From Halomonas sp. 'Soap Lake #6' (lineage in GTDB: Bacteria > Pseudomonadota > Gammaproteobacteria > Pseudomonadales > Halomonadaceae): a stretch of DNA of 64,000 bases. The position numbers were made by a program, and so were the translations under genes. Shown here piece by piece: positions 32,043 to 40,085 of this stretch. Within the stretch, counting starts at the first letter, position 1. Each line of letters begins with the position of its first letter. Below the pieces are notes generated by a model. It did not search any database, was not told where the DNA came from, and saw only the letters and a program-made list of their open reading frames with translations. The stretch spans positions 3,162,001 to 3,226,000 of the forward strand of contig NZ_CP020469.1 of the NCBI RefSeq assembly GCF_003031405.1, read 5' to 3'.

Positions 32043-33023
32043 TTATTCGCCTTCGTTGCTTAGCGCATCTTCGCGTACGCCATCTGCCATTTTGGCCATC
32101 ACTCGATCAATCGCCGGTAATGCAGCTTCACGGAAGGCTTCGATATCAGGTTCGATAATGGTCATGCCCTCCTCTTGCAGTGCTTCCAGGTAGTACTCAT
32201 CCAGCTCGCGCTCCCGCTCAGAACCATGCTTGCGGGCAACGTGGATGGCCTCCTCAATTAACGCTTGGTCTTCTTCATCAAGCCCTTCCCACCAACGCGA
32301 GCTTGCTACCCAGTTCCACGGAAACTGCACATGGCTGGTCAGAATGATGTGATCCTGTACTTCCCATAGTCGGCGGGTATAAGGCGAAGAAAGGGAGTTC
32401 TCGTGGCCATCTACCTGGCGGGTCTGCATAGCAAGATAGATCTCTGGCGCGGGTACATTTACCACCTGCGCTCCAATCTCTTCCCATACCTCTAACCATA
32501 CCGGCAGTGAAGGAAGACGTAGACGGAATCCCTGAAGATCATCCGGTGTGTTGATGGCTTTGTTGGCCGTCATATGGCGCGGGCCACGGTGCTGGGTGCC
32601 GAAGTATTTGAGGCCGCCCTGGCTTTCTGCCTGCTCTACCAGTGCTTGGCCAGATGGGCTTTCCATATAGGCATCGACTTCTTCCCAAGTGGTGAAGACA
32701 AACGGCACGGTAATCGCGTCGTATTCGGCGGCGTACTGCTGCCGCCAGTTACCACCGGTAATAGAGAGCTGGGTCTGACCTAGATTAAGCAACTCGAGAA
32801 TAGCGTTTTCACCACCCAACGAGCCTGCTAAAAAGGGGCGCACGTTAAAGCGGCCTGGGGCTTGCTCTTCCAGGTATTCAGCAAAGCGCTCCACAGCGGC
32901 GCTTTCCGAGCCGCCCTCACTCATGGTGTTGTTAACTTGAATTTCGATAGGATTGGCTAGGACGAAGGGTGCCGCCGTTAGCATTCCAAGGGTAGCCAGC
33001 GTGGCAAACAGTTGTTTCCGCAT
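32043..33023 (-). CDS. dctP: TRAP transporter periplasmic binding protein, DctP family
   Basis: 326 residues from ATG 33023 (GGAG upstream); the frame to 33113 is only the leader repeat read through. A signal peptide ends near VLA-NPIEI. The DctP fold shows in PRHMTANKAINTPDDLQGFRLRLPSLPVWLEVWEEIGAQVVNVPAPEIYLAMQTRQVDGHENSLS, where the conserved Arg of RLRLP usually binds a substrate carboxylate. The ligand is therefore probably an organic acid. The gap upstream (33024-33344) holds a tandem repeat in the leader and nothing else I can identify. Confidence 0.93.
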   Translation of the reverse strand: MRKQLFATLATLGMLTAAPFVLANPIEIQVNNTMSEGGSESAAVERFAEYLEEQAPGRFNVRPFLAGSLGGENAILELLNLGQTQLSITGGNWRQQYAAEYDAITVPFVFTTWEEVDAYMESPSGQALVEQAESQGGLKYFGTQHRGPRHMTANKAINTPDDLQGFRLRLPSLPVWLEVWEEIGAQVVNVPAPEIYLAMQTRQVDGHENSLSSPYTRRLWEVQDHIILTSHVQFPWNWVASSRWWEGLDEEDQALIEEAIHVARKHGSERERELDEYYLEALQEEGMTIIEPDIEAFREAALPAIDRVMAKMADGVREDALSNEGE

Positions 33024-33057
33024 CGTAGGACACTCCACGGTTATCGTTATTGGATGT

Positions 33058-33093
33058 GCTTTTGTAATAGCTTTTGTAATAGCTTTAGTAACG
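33058..33093 (-). repeat. Three-copy 12-bp repeat in the dctP leader
   Basis: On the plus strand GCTTTTGTAATA, GCTTTTGTAATA and GCTTTAGTAACG, 35-70 bases upstream of the dctP ATG. Confidence 0.9.
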
Positions 33094-33344
33094 CTTGCTT
33101 GATCTTGAAACAAGCAACCAAAGGGCTCAAATCGACGTTCAAGAAGGCTGACTTCGTTAAATACGATGGCTAGAAACGCCGCTATAGCGCGCTGTTTTGC
33201 CTAGTCATCCAACGTCATACGACCAAAGATGAATACCTACCTGAGGTGATTCACCACTAGCTCGCACTTATTCAGCCCCAGGAGGATTAAGCAGGTATTC
33301 TTCGCTTTCTCAAAACACGAAGCCATTAAGAGGTCATTTTACGG

Positions 33345-34244
33345 CTAGTGATCGTCTTGCTTGTGGATGAGATGATCCACCAAGTGCCGAGCAGTCACCG
33401 GCAACGTGGCGTAACGGCGCATACCAATCACCAGCTCCCGCTGCGCCCAGGAGTCGCTTAGGGGGATGCTTTTAAGCTGCAAGTCGCCCAGGTCACGATA
33501 AATGGTTTGCTCGGGCAATACCCCTACTCCCATACCGTGGTGGATCATGCGGCAAATGGCGTCAAAACTCCGCACTTGAATACGCATCCTCAGTGCCTTG
33601 CCCGCTACATTAGCCTGCTCATTTAGCAATGACTGAAGCGACGTGTCCTGCTGTAACCCAATAAAATCGAAGGCCAGTGCTTCGTTAAAAGCGATACTTT
33701 CACGTTCAGCCAAGGGGTGGCCCAAGGGTGTCATTAGCACTAAGCGGTCATGCCGATAAGAGAGCTGCTGAAGATCAGGCGCAGCCACATGCCCGGCAAA
33801 GATACCGATATCGGTGAGGCCATCACGTACCGCAGCAATAATTTCGTTGCTGACCCGCTCTTGCAGGTCAATTTTAATTTCTGGGTAGAGACGCGAGAAA
33901 GCGCTAAAGTCTTGAGGGAGAAACGCGATAATCGCCGAGGTATTGGAGTGGATGCGCACATGGCCGCGCACACCTTCACCATACTCACTTAATTCAGCAT
34001 GCAGGCGTTCGATGTTATCCAGAATGCGCCTTGCATGATGCAAAAAAGCCTGCCCAGCAGGGGTTAACTCGACCCCTCGTGGACGGCGATAAAGCAGCGT
34101 GGTCCCCACCAGTGCTTCCAGGTCACTAATCCGCTTGCTGACCGCAGCAAGTGCTAAATGTTCACGCTCGGCAGCTGCCGTTAGGCGACCTTCATCCGCC
34201 ACGGAGATAAACAGCTTAAGCGTCACAAAATCAAAGCGGCGCAT
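33345..34244 (-). CDS. LysR-family transcriptional regulator
   Basis: 299 residues. An N-terminal winged helix-turn-helix (FDVTLKLFISVADEGRLTAAAEREHLALAAVSKRISDLE-like, residues 4-45) and a LysR substrate-binding domain follow the usual plan. GAGGAG precedes the ATG. It is divergent from the CoA-transferase/HMG-CoA lyase pair, with a 150-bp gap, and upstream of and collinear with dctPQM. It probably controls one or both, with the transported acid or its CoA ester as inducer (inference). Confidence 0.9.
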   Translation of the reverse strand: MRRFDFVTLKLFISVADEGRLTAAAEREHLALAAVSKRISDLEALVGTTLLYRRPRGVELTPAGQAFLHHARRILDNIERLHAELSEYGEGVRGHVRIHSNTSAIIAFLPQDFSAFSRLYPEIKIDLQERVSNEIIAAVRDGLTDIGIFAGHVAAPDLQQLSYRHDRLVLMTPLGHPLAERESIAFNEALAFDFIGLQQDTSLQSLLNEQANVAGKALRMRIQVRSFDAICRMIHHGMGVGVLPEQTIYRDLGDLQLKSIPLSDSWAQRELVIGMRRYATLPVTARHLVDHLIHKQDDH

Positions 34245-34394
34245 ACAACAAACTCCTCAGAGACAAGCACCTAATGCTAGCGTACCCCTTCGCCAGCCAC
34301 GAACCCTTTGTTACCAATTGCCTAATTGTCGCCTCTTAGCGCCTCACGCATGCTGACAACAAGTAATAAAGCCAATGATAAAGAGAGAGCCTAA

Positions 34395-35600
34395 ATGAAT
34401 GCTTCCGAAGCGCGCCAGCTTCCGCTTCAGGGCCTGAAAGTTCTGGAACTAGGCCAACTAATTGCAGGGCCATTCGCCACCAAGCTGCTGGGCGAATTTG
34501 GCGCCGATGTAATCAAAATCGAACCACCGGGCACCGGCGATCCACTTCGCAAATGGCGAATGTTAGAAGAGGGCACGTCGCTCTGGTGGCATGTGCAAAC
34601 CCGCAACAAGCGCTCGGTGGCATTGGATTTGCGCAGCGAAGAGGGCCAAAAGCTGGTGCGTCAGCTCGCCGCTGAGGCAGATGTGGTGGTGGAAAACTTT
34701 CGCCCTGGCACGTTAGATAACTGGGGGCTAGGCTGGGAAGCGCTTTCAGCACTTAACCCACGGCTGATCATGGTACATATTTCCGGATACGGACAAACGG
34801 GGCCTTACCGTGACAAGCCCGGTTTTGGGGTGATTGGAGAAGCCATGGGTGGGCTACGTTACCTCACCGGCCAACCTGGTGAGCCTTCAGTACGGGTGGG
34901 CGTCAGCATCGGTGACTCGCTTTCCGCCCTCTACGCCGTCATCGGCACACTGTTAGCGCTTCAGGAGCGCAACCGCAGCGGACTAGGCCAAGAGATCGAC
35001 GTTGCGCTGTATGAATCCGTATTCGCTATGATGGAGAGCCTGCTGCCGGAATTTGATGCCAGTGGTCAGGTGCGCGAACCCAGCGGCAGCGCCCTCCCCG
35101 GCATTACCCCTTCCAATGCCTACCGCTGCCAGGGCGGTGATTACGTGTTAATTGCCGGTAACGGCGACAGCATCTTTAAGCGCTTAATGGGCGTAATTGG
35201 CCGGGAAGATCTTGCCAACGACCCAGCATTGGCTCATAACGATGGGCGTAGCCAGCAAGCTGAGATGATTGATGCCGCTATTCAGGAATGGACTGAAGAG
35301 CGCCCACGGAATGCCATTTTACAGGCACTGGATGACGCTCGTGTACCCACAGGCTATCCCTATACCGCTGAAGATATCGCCCATGATCCCCACTATTTAG
35401 CCCGGGAGATGATTCAAACCTTTATCCGCCCCAATGGCAAACCACTCAAAGTGCCCGGCGTTCTGCCCAAGCTTAGCGCTACCCCAGGGCGGCTGGGCAA
35501 CGGTGGCCCACAGCTAGGGCAACATACCGACGATGTGCTGGATGAGCTAGGTATCGACCACGAAACCCGCGCCAAACTGCGCCAAGCGGGCATTATCTAG
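34395..35600 (+). CDS. CaiB/BaiF family (class III) CoA-transferase
   Basis: 401 residues. Typical elements: LKVLELGQLIAGPFATKLLGEFGADVIKIEPPGTGDPLR, WWHVQTRNKRSVALDLR, VVVENFRPGTLDNWGLGWE and the EIDVALYES segment, whose Asp202 matches the catalytic aspartate of the family. It moves CoA from a donor such as succinyl-CoA to an acceptor carboxylate. Its neighbour, eleven bases downstream, is HMG-CoA lyase, so the acceptor is likely a branched dicarboxylate. The leader has an ACAACAAGTAATAAAG stretch (34356) resembling a Hfq/Crc site. Confidence 0.92.
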   Translation: MNASEARQLPLQGLKVLELGQLIAGPFATKLLGEFGADVIKIEPPGTGDPLRKWRMLEEGTSLWWHVQTRNKRSVALDLRSEEGQKLVRQLAAEADVVVENFRPGTLDNWGLGWEALSALNPRLIMVHISGYGQTGPYRDKPGFGVIGEAMGGLRYLTGQPGEPSVRVGVSIGDSLSALYAVIGTLLALQERNRSGLGQEIDVALYESVFAMMESLLPEFDASGQVREPSGSALPGITPSNAYRCQGGDYVLIAGNGDSIFKRLMGVIGREDLANDPALAHNDGRSQQAEMIDAAIQEWTEERPRNAILQALDDARVPTGYPYTAEDIAHDPHYLAREMIQTFIRPNGKPLKVPGVLPKLSATPGRLGNGGPQLGQHTDDVLDELGIDHETRAKLRQAGII

Positions 35601-35610
35601 GGAGTGTGTT

Positions 35611-36555
35611 ATGAGCCAGTTATCACCGTGCCCCACCAAAATAGAGATCAACGAAGTCGCTCCCCGGGACGGCCTGCAGATTGAGGCGCGCTTTGTTCCT
35701 ACCGAAGAAAAAATTCGCTGGATCAACGCCCTCTCCACCACCGGGCTGCGGCGTATAGAAGCAACGTCTTTTACCTCCCCCAAAGCGATCCCCAATCTGC
35801 GTGATGCCGCTGATGTGGTGACCGGTATTCAGCGCCGGGAGGGCGTCGACATCACCGTGCTGGTGCCTAACGTAAAAGGCACCGAGCGGGCGCTTGCCTG
35901 CCAGGTGGATGAGATCAACCTAGTCATGTCCGCCAGCAATAGCCACGGGTTGGCCAATCTGCGCATGACGCCAGAGCAATCCCTTGAGCAGTTCGCAGCG
36001 ATTTTAGAAGTGACACAGGGTAGCGGCGTCTTTATCAACGCCTCACTTTCTACTACCTTTGGCTGCCCCTTTGAAGGTGAAGTGCCTGAGGCACGAGTGC
36101 TGTCGCTTGTTGAAAAGCTTATCGGCCTTGGCATTCAGGGGATTACGCTCTGCGACACCACCGGTATGGCCAACCCTGCCCAGGTCAAACGCCTGTGTGA
36201 AGCCGTGCTTGAGCGCTGGCCAGCCACACCGTTCACGCTGCACTTTCACAACACCCGCGGCATGGGCTTAGCTAACGCCCTGGCGGCTTGGCAGGCAGGC
36301 ATTAGCCGCTTCGACTCTTCACTAGGTGGATTGGGTGGCTGCCCCTTCGCCCCAGGCGCCAGCGGCAATGTATGCACCGAGGACTTAGTGCATATGTTTG
36401 AAGCCATGGGCGTCGATACCGGCGTCGATTTAGATGCACTGCTTGAGGTCGCCGCCACCCTCCCCGACCTTATCGGCCACGATGTGCCGGGGCAGGTGGT
36501 AAAAGCAGGGAAATCGACCCGGCGTTATGCGATGCCGCCTAATGCTCAAACCTGA
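35611..36555 (+). CDS. Hydroxymethylglutaryl-CoA lyase (DRE-TIM family)
   Basis: Cleaves 3-hydroxy-3-methylglutaryl-CoA, or a close relative such as citramalyl-CoA, to acetoacetate (or pyruvate) plus acetyl-CoA. 314 residues. The N-terminal EVAPRDGLQIEAR carries the metal-binding Asp. Later come TFGCPFEGEV, HFHNTRGMGLANALAA, and the lyase signature LGGLGGCPFAPGASGN with active-site Cys244. Translation is close-coupled to the CoA-transferase (GGGAG upstream). HMG-CoA lyase also acts in leucine breakdown, but the other genes of that pathway (liuA, B, C, D) are absent here. Confidence 0.93.
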   Translation: MSQLSPCPTKIEINEVAPRDGLQIEARFVPTEEKIRWINALSTTGLRRIEATSFTSPKAIPNLRDAADVVTGIQRREGVDITVLVPNVKGTERALACQVDEINLVMSASNSHGLANLRMTPEQSLEQFAAILEVTQGSGVFINASLSTTFGCPFEGEVPEARVLSLVEKLIGLGIQGITLCDTTGMANPAQVKRLCEAVLERWPATPFTLHFHNTRGMGLANALAAWQAGISRFDSSLGGLGGCPFAPGASGNVCTEDLVHMFEAMGVDTGVDLDALLEVAATLPDLIGHDVPGQVVKAGKSTRRYAMPPNAQT

Positions 36556-36560
36556 GCATT
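36541..36560. terminator. Perfect 8-bp hairpin spanning two convergent stop codons
   Basis: AATGCTCA-AACC-TGAGCATT. The TGA of the HMG-CoA lyase gene (36553-36555) is in the right arm, and the complement of the aldehyde-dehydrogenase TAA starts at 36559. With only three bases between the genes, this is the only candidate terminator. It lacks a T run. Confidence 0.5.
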
Positions 36561-38031
36561 AGGCTGGCCCAATCACATGCTTCACTTCCAGATAAGCACT
36601 TAACCCCCAAGGGCCAAGTTCACGGCCAATGCCACTACGCTTAAAGCCGCCCCAGGCGGTTTCGGGGAGCACTAGTTGCTCGCTGTTATACCAGATACTC
36701 CCGGCTTTAAGCTGACGACCAATGCGTTTGGCTCGTTCTGGGTCGCCGCTAATTACCGTGGCGGCCAAGCCATAAGCGCTGTCGTTGGCAAGTTGAATGG
36801 CCTCGGCTTCGCTTGCCACGCTGCGCGCGCACAGTACCGGGCCAAAAATCTCTTCCTGCCACAGGCGGCTCTCTACCGGCACATCGCGGTAAAGCGTGGG
36901 AGCTAAGAAGTAGCCCTTCGCTGGCAAGGCGCGATGTTGCGCATCGCGCACTGGCGTCAGACCTTCCTGTTCGGCAATATCCAAATAGCGCTGCACTGCG
37001 TCGCGCTGTTTAGCACTGGTCAGTGGGCCTAAGTCAGTCCCTTCCGCAAGCGGGTCGCCTAGCATTAACGCATCCATACGCTCAGCAAGAGCGACATAGA
37101 GCGCTTCCGCTACGTCGTCATGTACCAATAAACGCGAGGTGGCAGAGCAGATTTGCCCGGCATTGAAGTAGATACCCGCCATCACCCAGTCAGCGGCTTT
37201 GGCTGGGTCGGCGTCCTCCATCACCAGAATCGGTGATTTTCCGCCTAGCTCCAGCGACACGCTGGCAGTACGAGCCGCCGCAGCTTGCATCACTGCTTCA
37301 CCAACGCGATTACTGCCCGTAAATGAGATTTTATCCACGCCAGTGTGATTGGTCAGCGGCGCGCCGATGCCCTCACCGTCGCCATTGAGAAGGTTCAACA
37401 CACCAGCAGGGAGACCAATTTCTAAAGCAATCTCCGCCAACACCAACTCGGGTAGCGGTGTCACTTCAGAAGGCTTGAGCACCACCGTACAGCCTGCAGC
37501 CAAGGCGGGCGCCAGTTTCCAGGCACTAGTGACTAACGGGAAATTCCACGGAGTAATCAGCCCCACAACACCAACGGGATCGTGATACGTACGCGCCTCA
37601 ACGCCCTCCATCCCTACGCCAACCAGCTCGCCTTGGCGAGCATCCAGCGCCTTGGCTTGTTTTGCGTAGTAACGGTAGCAGGCAATTGCATCGTCTAAAT
37701 CAATTCCTGCTTCCGCCAGTGGTTTACCATTATTGGTCGCTGACAGAGTAATTAGTGCATCCCGGCGGTTTTCCAAACTATCAGCAAAACCATCCAAGAA
37801 TACTGCACGAGCGGAGCCGCTCAGCGCTTGCCAAGCGGGCTGCGCCTGCTGCGCAGCTTTTACAGCAGCCTCTACATCTGCCGCATCCCCCGCAGTGACT
37901 TGAGCAATACACTCCTCGCTAAAAGGATTCATCACATCGAGCAGCCGGGTACCAGAAGAAGCAACCCATTGGTTATTGATAAATTGTTTATCTAACAAAG
38001 AAGCGTGCTTTGCGCTTGAAGAAGTAGACAC
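36559..38031 (-). CDS. NAD-dependent aldehyde dehydrogenase (probable 4-guanidinobutyraldehyde dehydrogenase)
   Basis: 490 residues, starting at GTG 38031 behind AAGGAG. ALDH marks: GLITPWNFPLV, TVVLKPSEVTPL, FTGSNRVGEAVM, catalytic Glu in LELGGKSP and catalytic Cys in FNAGQICSATS, then EIFGPVLC. It resembles betaine- and gamma-aminobutyraldehyde dehydrogenases. As the last gene of the operon with aruI and gbuA, it most likely oxidises 4-guanidinobutanal to 4-guanidinobutanoate, the role played by KauB in Pseudomonas. This specificity is inferred from context. Confidence 0.88.
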   Translation of the reverse strand: MSTSSSAKHASLLDKQFINNQWVASSGTRLLDVMNPFSEECIAQVTAGDAADVEAAVKAAQQAQPAWQALSGSARAVFLDGFADSLENRRDALITLSATNNGKPLAEAGIDLDDAIACYRYYAKQAKALDARQGELVGVGMEGVEARTYHDPVGVVGLITPWNFPLVTSAWKLAPALAAGCTVVLKPSEVTPLPELVLAEIALEIGLPAGVLNLLNGDGEGIGAPLTNHTGVDKISFTGSNRVGEAVMQAAAARTASVSLELGGKSPILVMEDADPAKAADWVMAGIYFNAGQICSATSRLLVHDDVAEALYVALAERMDALMLGDPLAEGTDLGPLTSAKQRDAVQRYLDIAEQEGLTPVRDAQHRALPAKGYFLAPTLYRDVPVESRLWQEEIFGPVLCARSVASEAEAIQLANDSAYGLAATVISGDPERAKRIGRQLKAGSIWYNSEQLVLPETAWGGFKRSGIGRELGPWGLSAYLEVKHVIGPA

Positions 38032-38043
38032 CGTGGTGACTCC

Positions 38044-38778
38044 TTAAAGGTTGTGTTGGCGAAACCAGTCATCGATGAGCTGCTTGAGGTGCTGGCCACT
38101 AAAGCTGGGGAAATGGCCGCCATGCACAGTACGAACCGGTAGCTCCCGCAGCCGGCGCATACTGGCGGCATAGTCGACTAAATTGCTGTGCCATAGGTCT
38201 TCAATTAACGGGCCATCGTAAATCAGATCGCCAGAAATCAGCGTTTGGGTTGCCGCTTCCCATAAGGCGATGCCACCAGGGGAGTGACCTGGTGTATGAA
38301 TCACCTCCCACTGACGATTACCTAAATCCAATATCTCGCCATCCTCTAACGGTCGTACCATTTGGGGAGCGGTAATGTGATAGCGCTTGTGCGAATAAGG
38401 CTTGGAAGGTAGCGCCTCAAACATATCGTCACCCAGAAACTGATCTGCCAGGGTGCGAGCGTTGTCAGGCGATATAAGAATCTCTGCCTCTGCGGCATGA
38501 ACATGGCAGCAGTCGAACTCATGGGCTGCGCCAATATGATCGAAGTGTGTGTGGCTAGCTACCGCCAAAAGATTACGTTCGCTAAGTAGTGCAACGTACT
38601 GGCGCAATGGCACGGCACCCAAACCAAAGTCAACAACCATGCCGCGCTTGCTACCCTGCACATGCCAAATGTTGCAGCGATAAAACGGTTTGATCCACGG
38701 TTCATCGATCAGCGTAATACCATCTGCCTTGTAGACGGTGCGGTACCAATGCCCTTCGTTAATACGCTGGAGACTCAT
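38044..38778 (-). CDS. Metallo-beta-lactamase-fold hydrolase
   Basis: 244 residues. Metal-binding motif ASHTHFDHIGAAHEF (HxHxDH-like) around residue 95, a second-shell HTPGHSPGGIALW near 165, the Asp in SGDLIYDG and a C-terminal VHGGHFPSF. The fold is clear but the substrate is not. It overlaps the NCS1 transporter gene by four bases and is followed after 12 bases by the aldehyde dehydrogenase, so it is part of the guanidino-acid operon. It might hydrolyse an ester, lactone or lactam entering or leaving the pathway (speculative). Confidence 0.85.
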   Translation of the reverse strand: MSLQRINEGHWYRTVYKADGITLIDEPWIKPFYRCNIWHVQGSKRGMVVDFGLGAVPLRQYVALLSERNLLAVASHTHFDHIGAAHEFDCCHVHAAEAEILISPDNARTLADQFLGDDMFEALPSKPYSHKRYHITAPQMVRPLEDGEILDLGNRQWEVIHTPGHSPGGIALWEAATQTLISGDLIYDGPLIEDLWHSNLVDYAASMRRLRELPVRTVHGGHFPSFSGQHLKQLIDDWFRQHNL

Positions 38779-40085
38779 ATAGTTACCCGCTTCACAACAG
38801 TGGCTTTACTCACCACAAAATAGAGTGCCCCAGTAATCACGAAGACCGGTAGCGAGGCACCAAAATCCAGTGGTGCCACCCAATTCCAGTAGTAAGCCAG
38901 TAACGCCCCCACTGCATAGCTGCCTAGTGCCAGCCAGTTGAAAGTGGGAAGGCTATGCTCAGCCTGGATCAGTTGTGCCGCGGTATAGCGCTGACGGCCT
39001 AGCAGGTAGTAATCGACAATCATCAATGAGAAGGCAGGAATAAACACACTGCCAATAATCAGTAAAAAGGTTTGGAACTGGTCAAGAATACCGGGGATCA
39101 ATGCGCCAACCACTGACACCACGCCAATGATGAACGCCGGCTTCCAGAACGGTACCTTAGGACGCACGCTCATAAATGACAGCGTCGCGCTATATACGCA
39201 CATTACATTGGTAGTCAGTACTGAAAAAAAGATAACCAGGGCGGCAGGTAAACCAAACCCAAAACCGCTAAGCAGCGCTGTAGGGTCATAGGTTTGCTCC
39301 ATGCCAACCGTAATCGAAAGCGCCGATACCGTCGCCCCTAAGCCCATAGCAATTAGCGTAGCAGTGATATAGCCGCCCCAAGTACCAATCACTGCTGCCT
39401 TTAACGTACGGCAGTGGCGGTTGTAGTCTGCTGCGAGAGGTATCCAGGAAAATGCTGTGGCTACAACAATATCGAATACCACACCGCCGCCCAGCACCCC
39501 TTCTGGCTCTAACTGGGTAATGCTCGGCAAATCATAGTGGCGGTTAAGCGCGAAAAGCACTACAGCCGATAGCCCCACCATCAGCACGGCCGCTATTTTT
39601 TCTACCTTTTCGATGCCTAAATGGCCACGCAGAGCGATAAGCACTACCAACGACTCACATAGCACCGTAAACAGCGCCACATTGGAGTAACCAGTGAGAC
39701 TTTCTACTGCATAATCAAGGCTCATACCTGCTAGTAGCGCTTGGATCCAACTCCACGCAATGAGCGCAAGCAAATTAACCCATGCGGGAAAGTTAGCCCC
39801 TTTGCGACCAAAAGTGCCTCGCGCTAGCACCATGGTCGTCATCCCGGTTTGCTGCCCCATCACTCCGATTAACACCAATGGGATAATACCAATCGCTGAG
39901 CCCAAAACGATCAGCAGTATCGCATGCTGAAAGGTGAGATCAGGCACCAAAAACATGCCGGTTAAAATGGTGGTAACAACAACGTTTGCACCTAGCCAAA
40001 GTGCGAAAGTGCCAAGTAACCCAAGGCTATGCTCAACGTTCTCCGCCGACAGTGTATCCTCGCCTACTACACGATTAGTTTTCAT
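38775..40085 (-). CDS. NCS1-family permease (cytosine permease-like)
   Basis: 436 residues, about 12 membrane helices. It resembles the purine/cytosine permease branch (CodB-like): GQQTGMTTMVLARGTFGRKGANFPAWVNLLALIAWSWIQ, SWIPLAADYNRHCRTLKAAVIGTWGGYI and SLMIVDYYLLGRQ. NCS1 carriers move nucleobases, hydantoins, thiamine precursors and related nitrogen compounds. Its first 11 bases overlap aruI, so it belongs to the same transcript and may import a guanidino or other nitrogen-rich substrate of the pathway (inference). Confidence 0.87.
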   Translation of the reverse strand: MKTNRVVGEDTLSAENVEHSLGLLGTFALWLGANVVVTTILTGMFLVPDLTFQHAILLIVLGSAIGIIPLVLIGVMGQQTGMTTMVLARGTFGRKGANFPAWVNLLALIAWSWIQALLAGMSLDYAVESLTGYSNVALFTVLCESLVVLIALRGHLGIEKVEKIAAVLMVGLSAVVLFALNRHYDLPSITQLEPEGVLGGGVVFDIVVATAFSWIPLAADYNRHCRTLKAAVIGTWGGYITATLIAMGLGATVSALSITVGMEQTYDPTALLSGFGFGLPAALVIFFSVLTTNVMCVYSATLSFMSVRPKVPFWKPAFIIGVVSVVGALIPGILDQFQTFLLIIGSVFIPAFSLMIVDYYLLGRQRYTAAQLIQAEHSLPTFNWLALGSYAVGALLAYYWNWVAPLDFGASLPVFVITGALYFVVSKATVVKRVTI

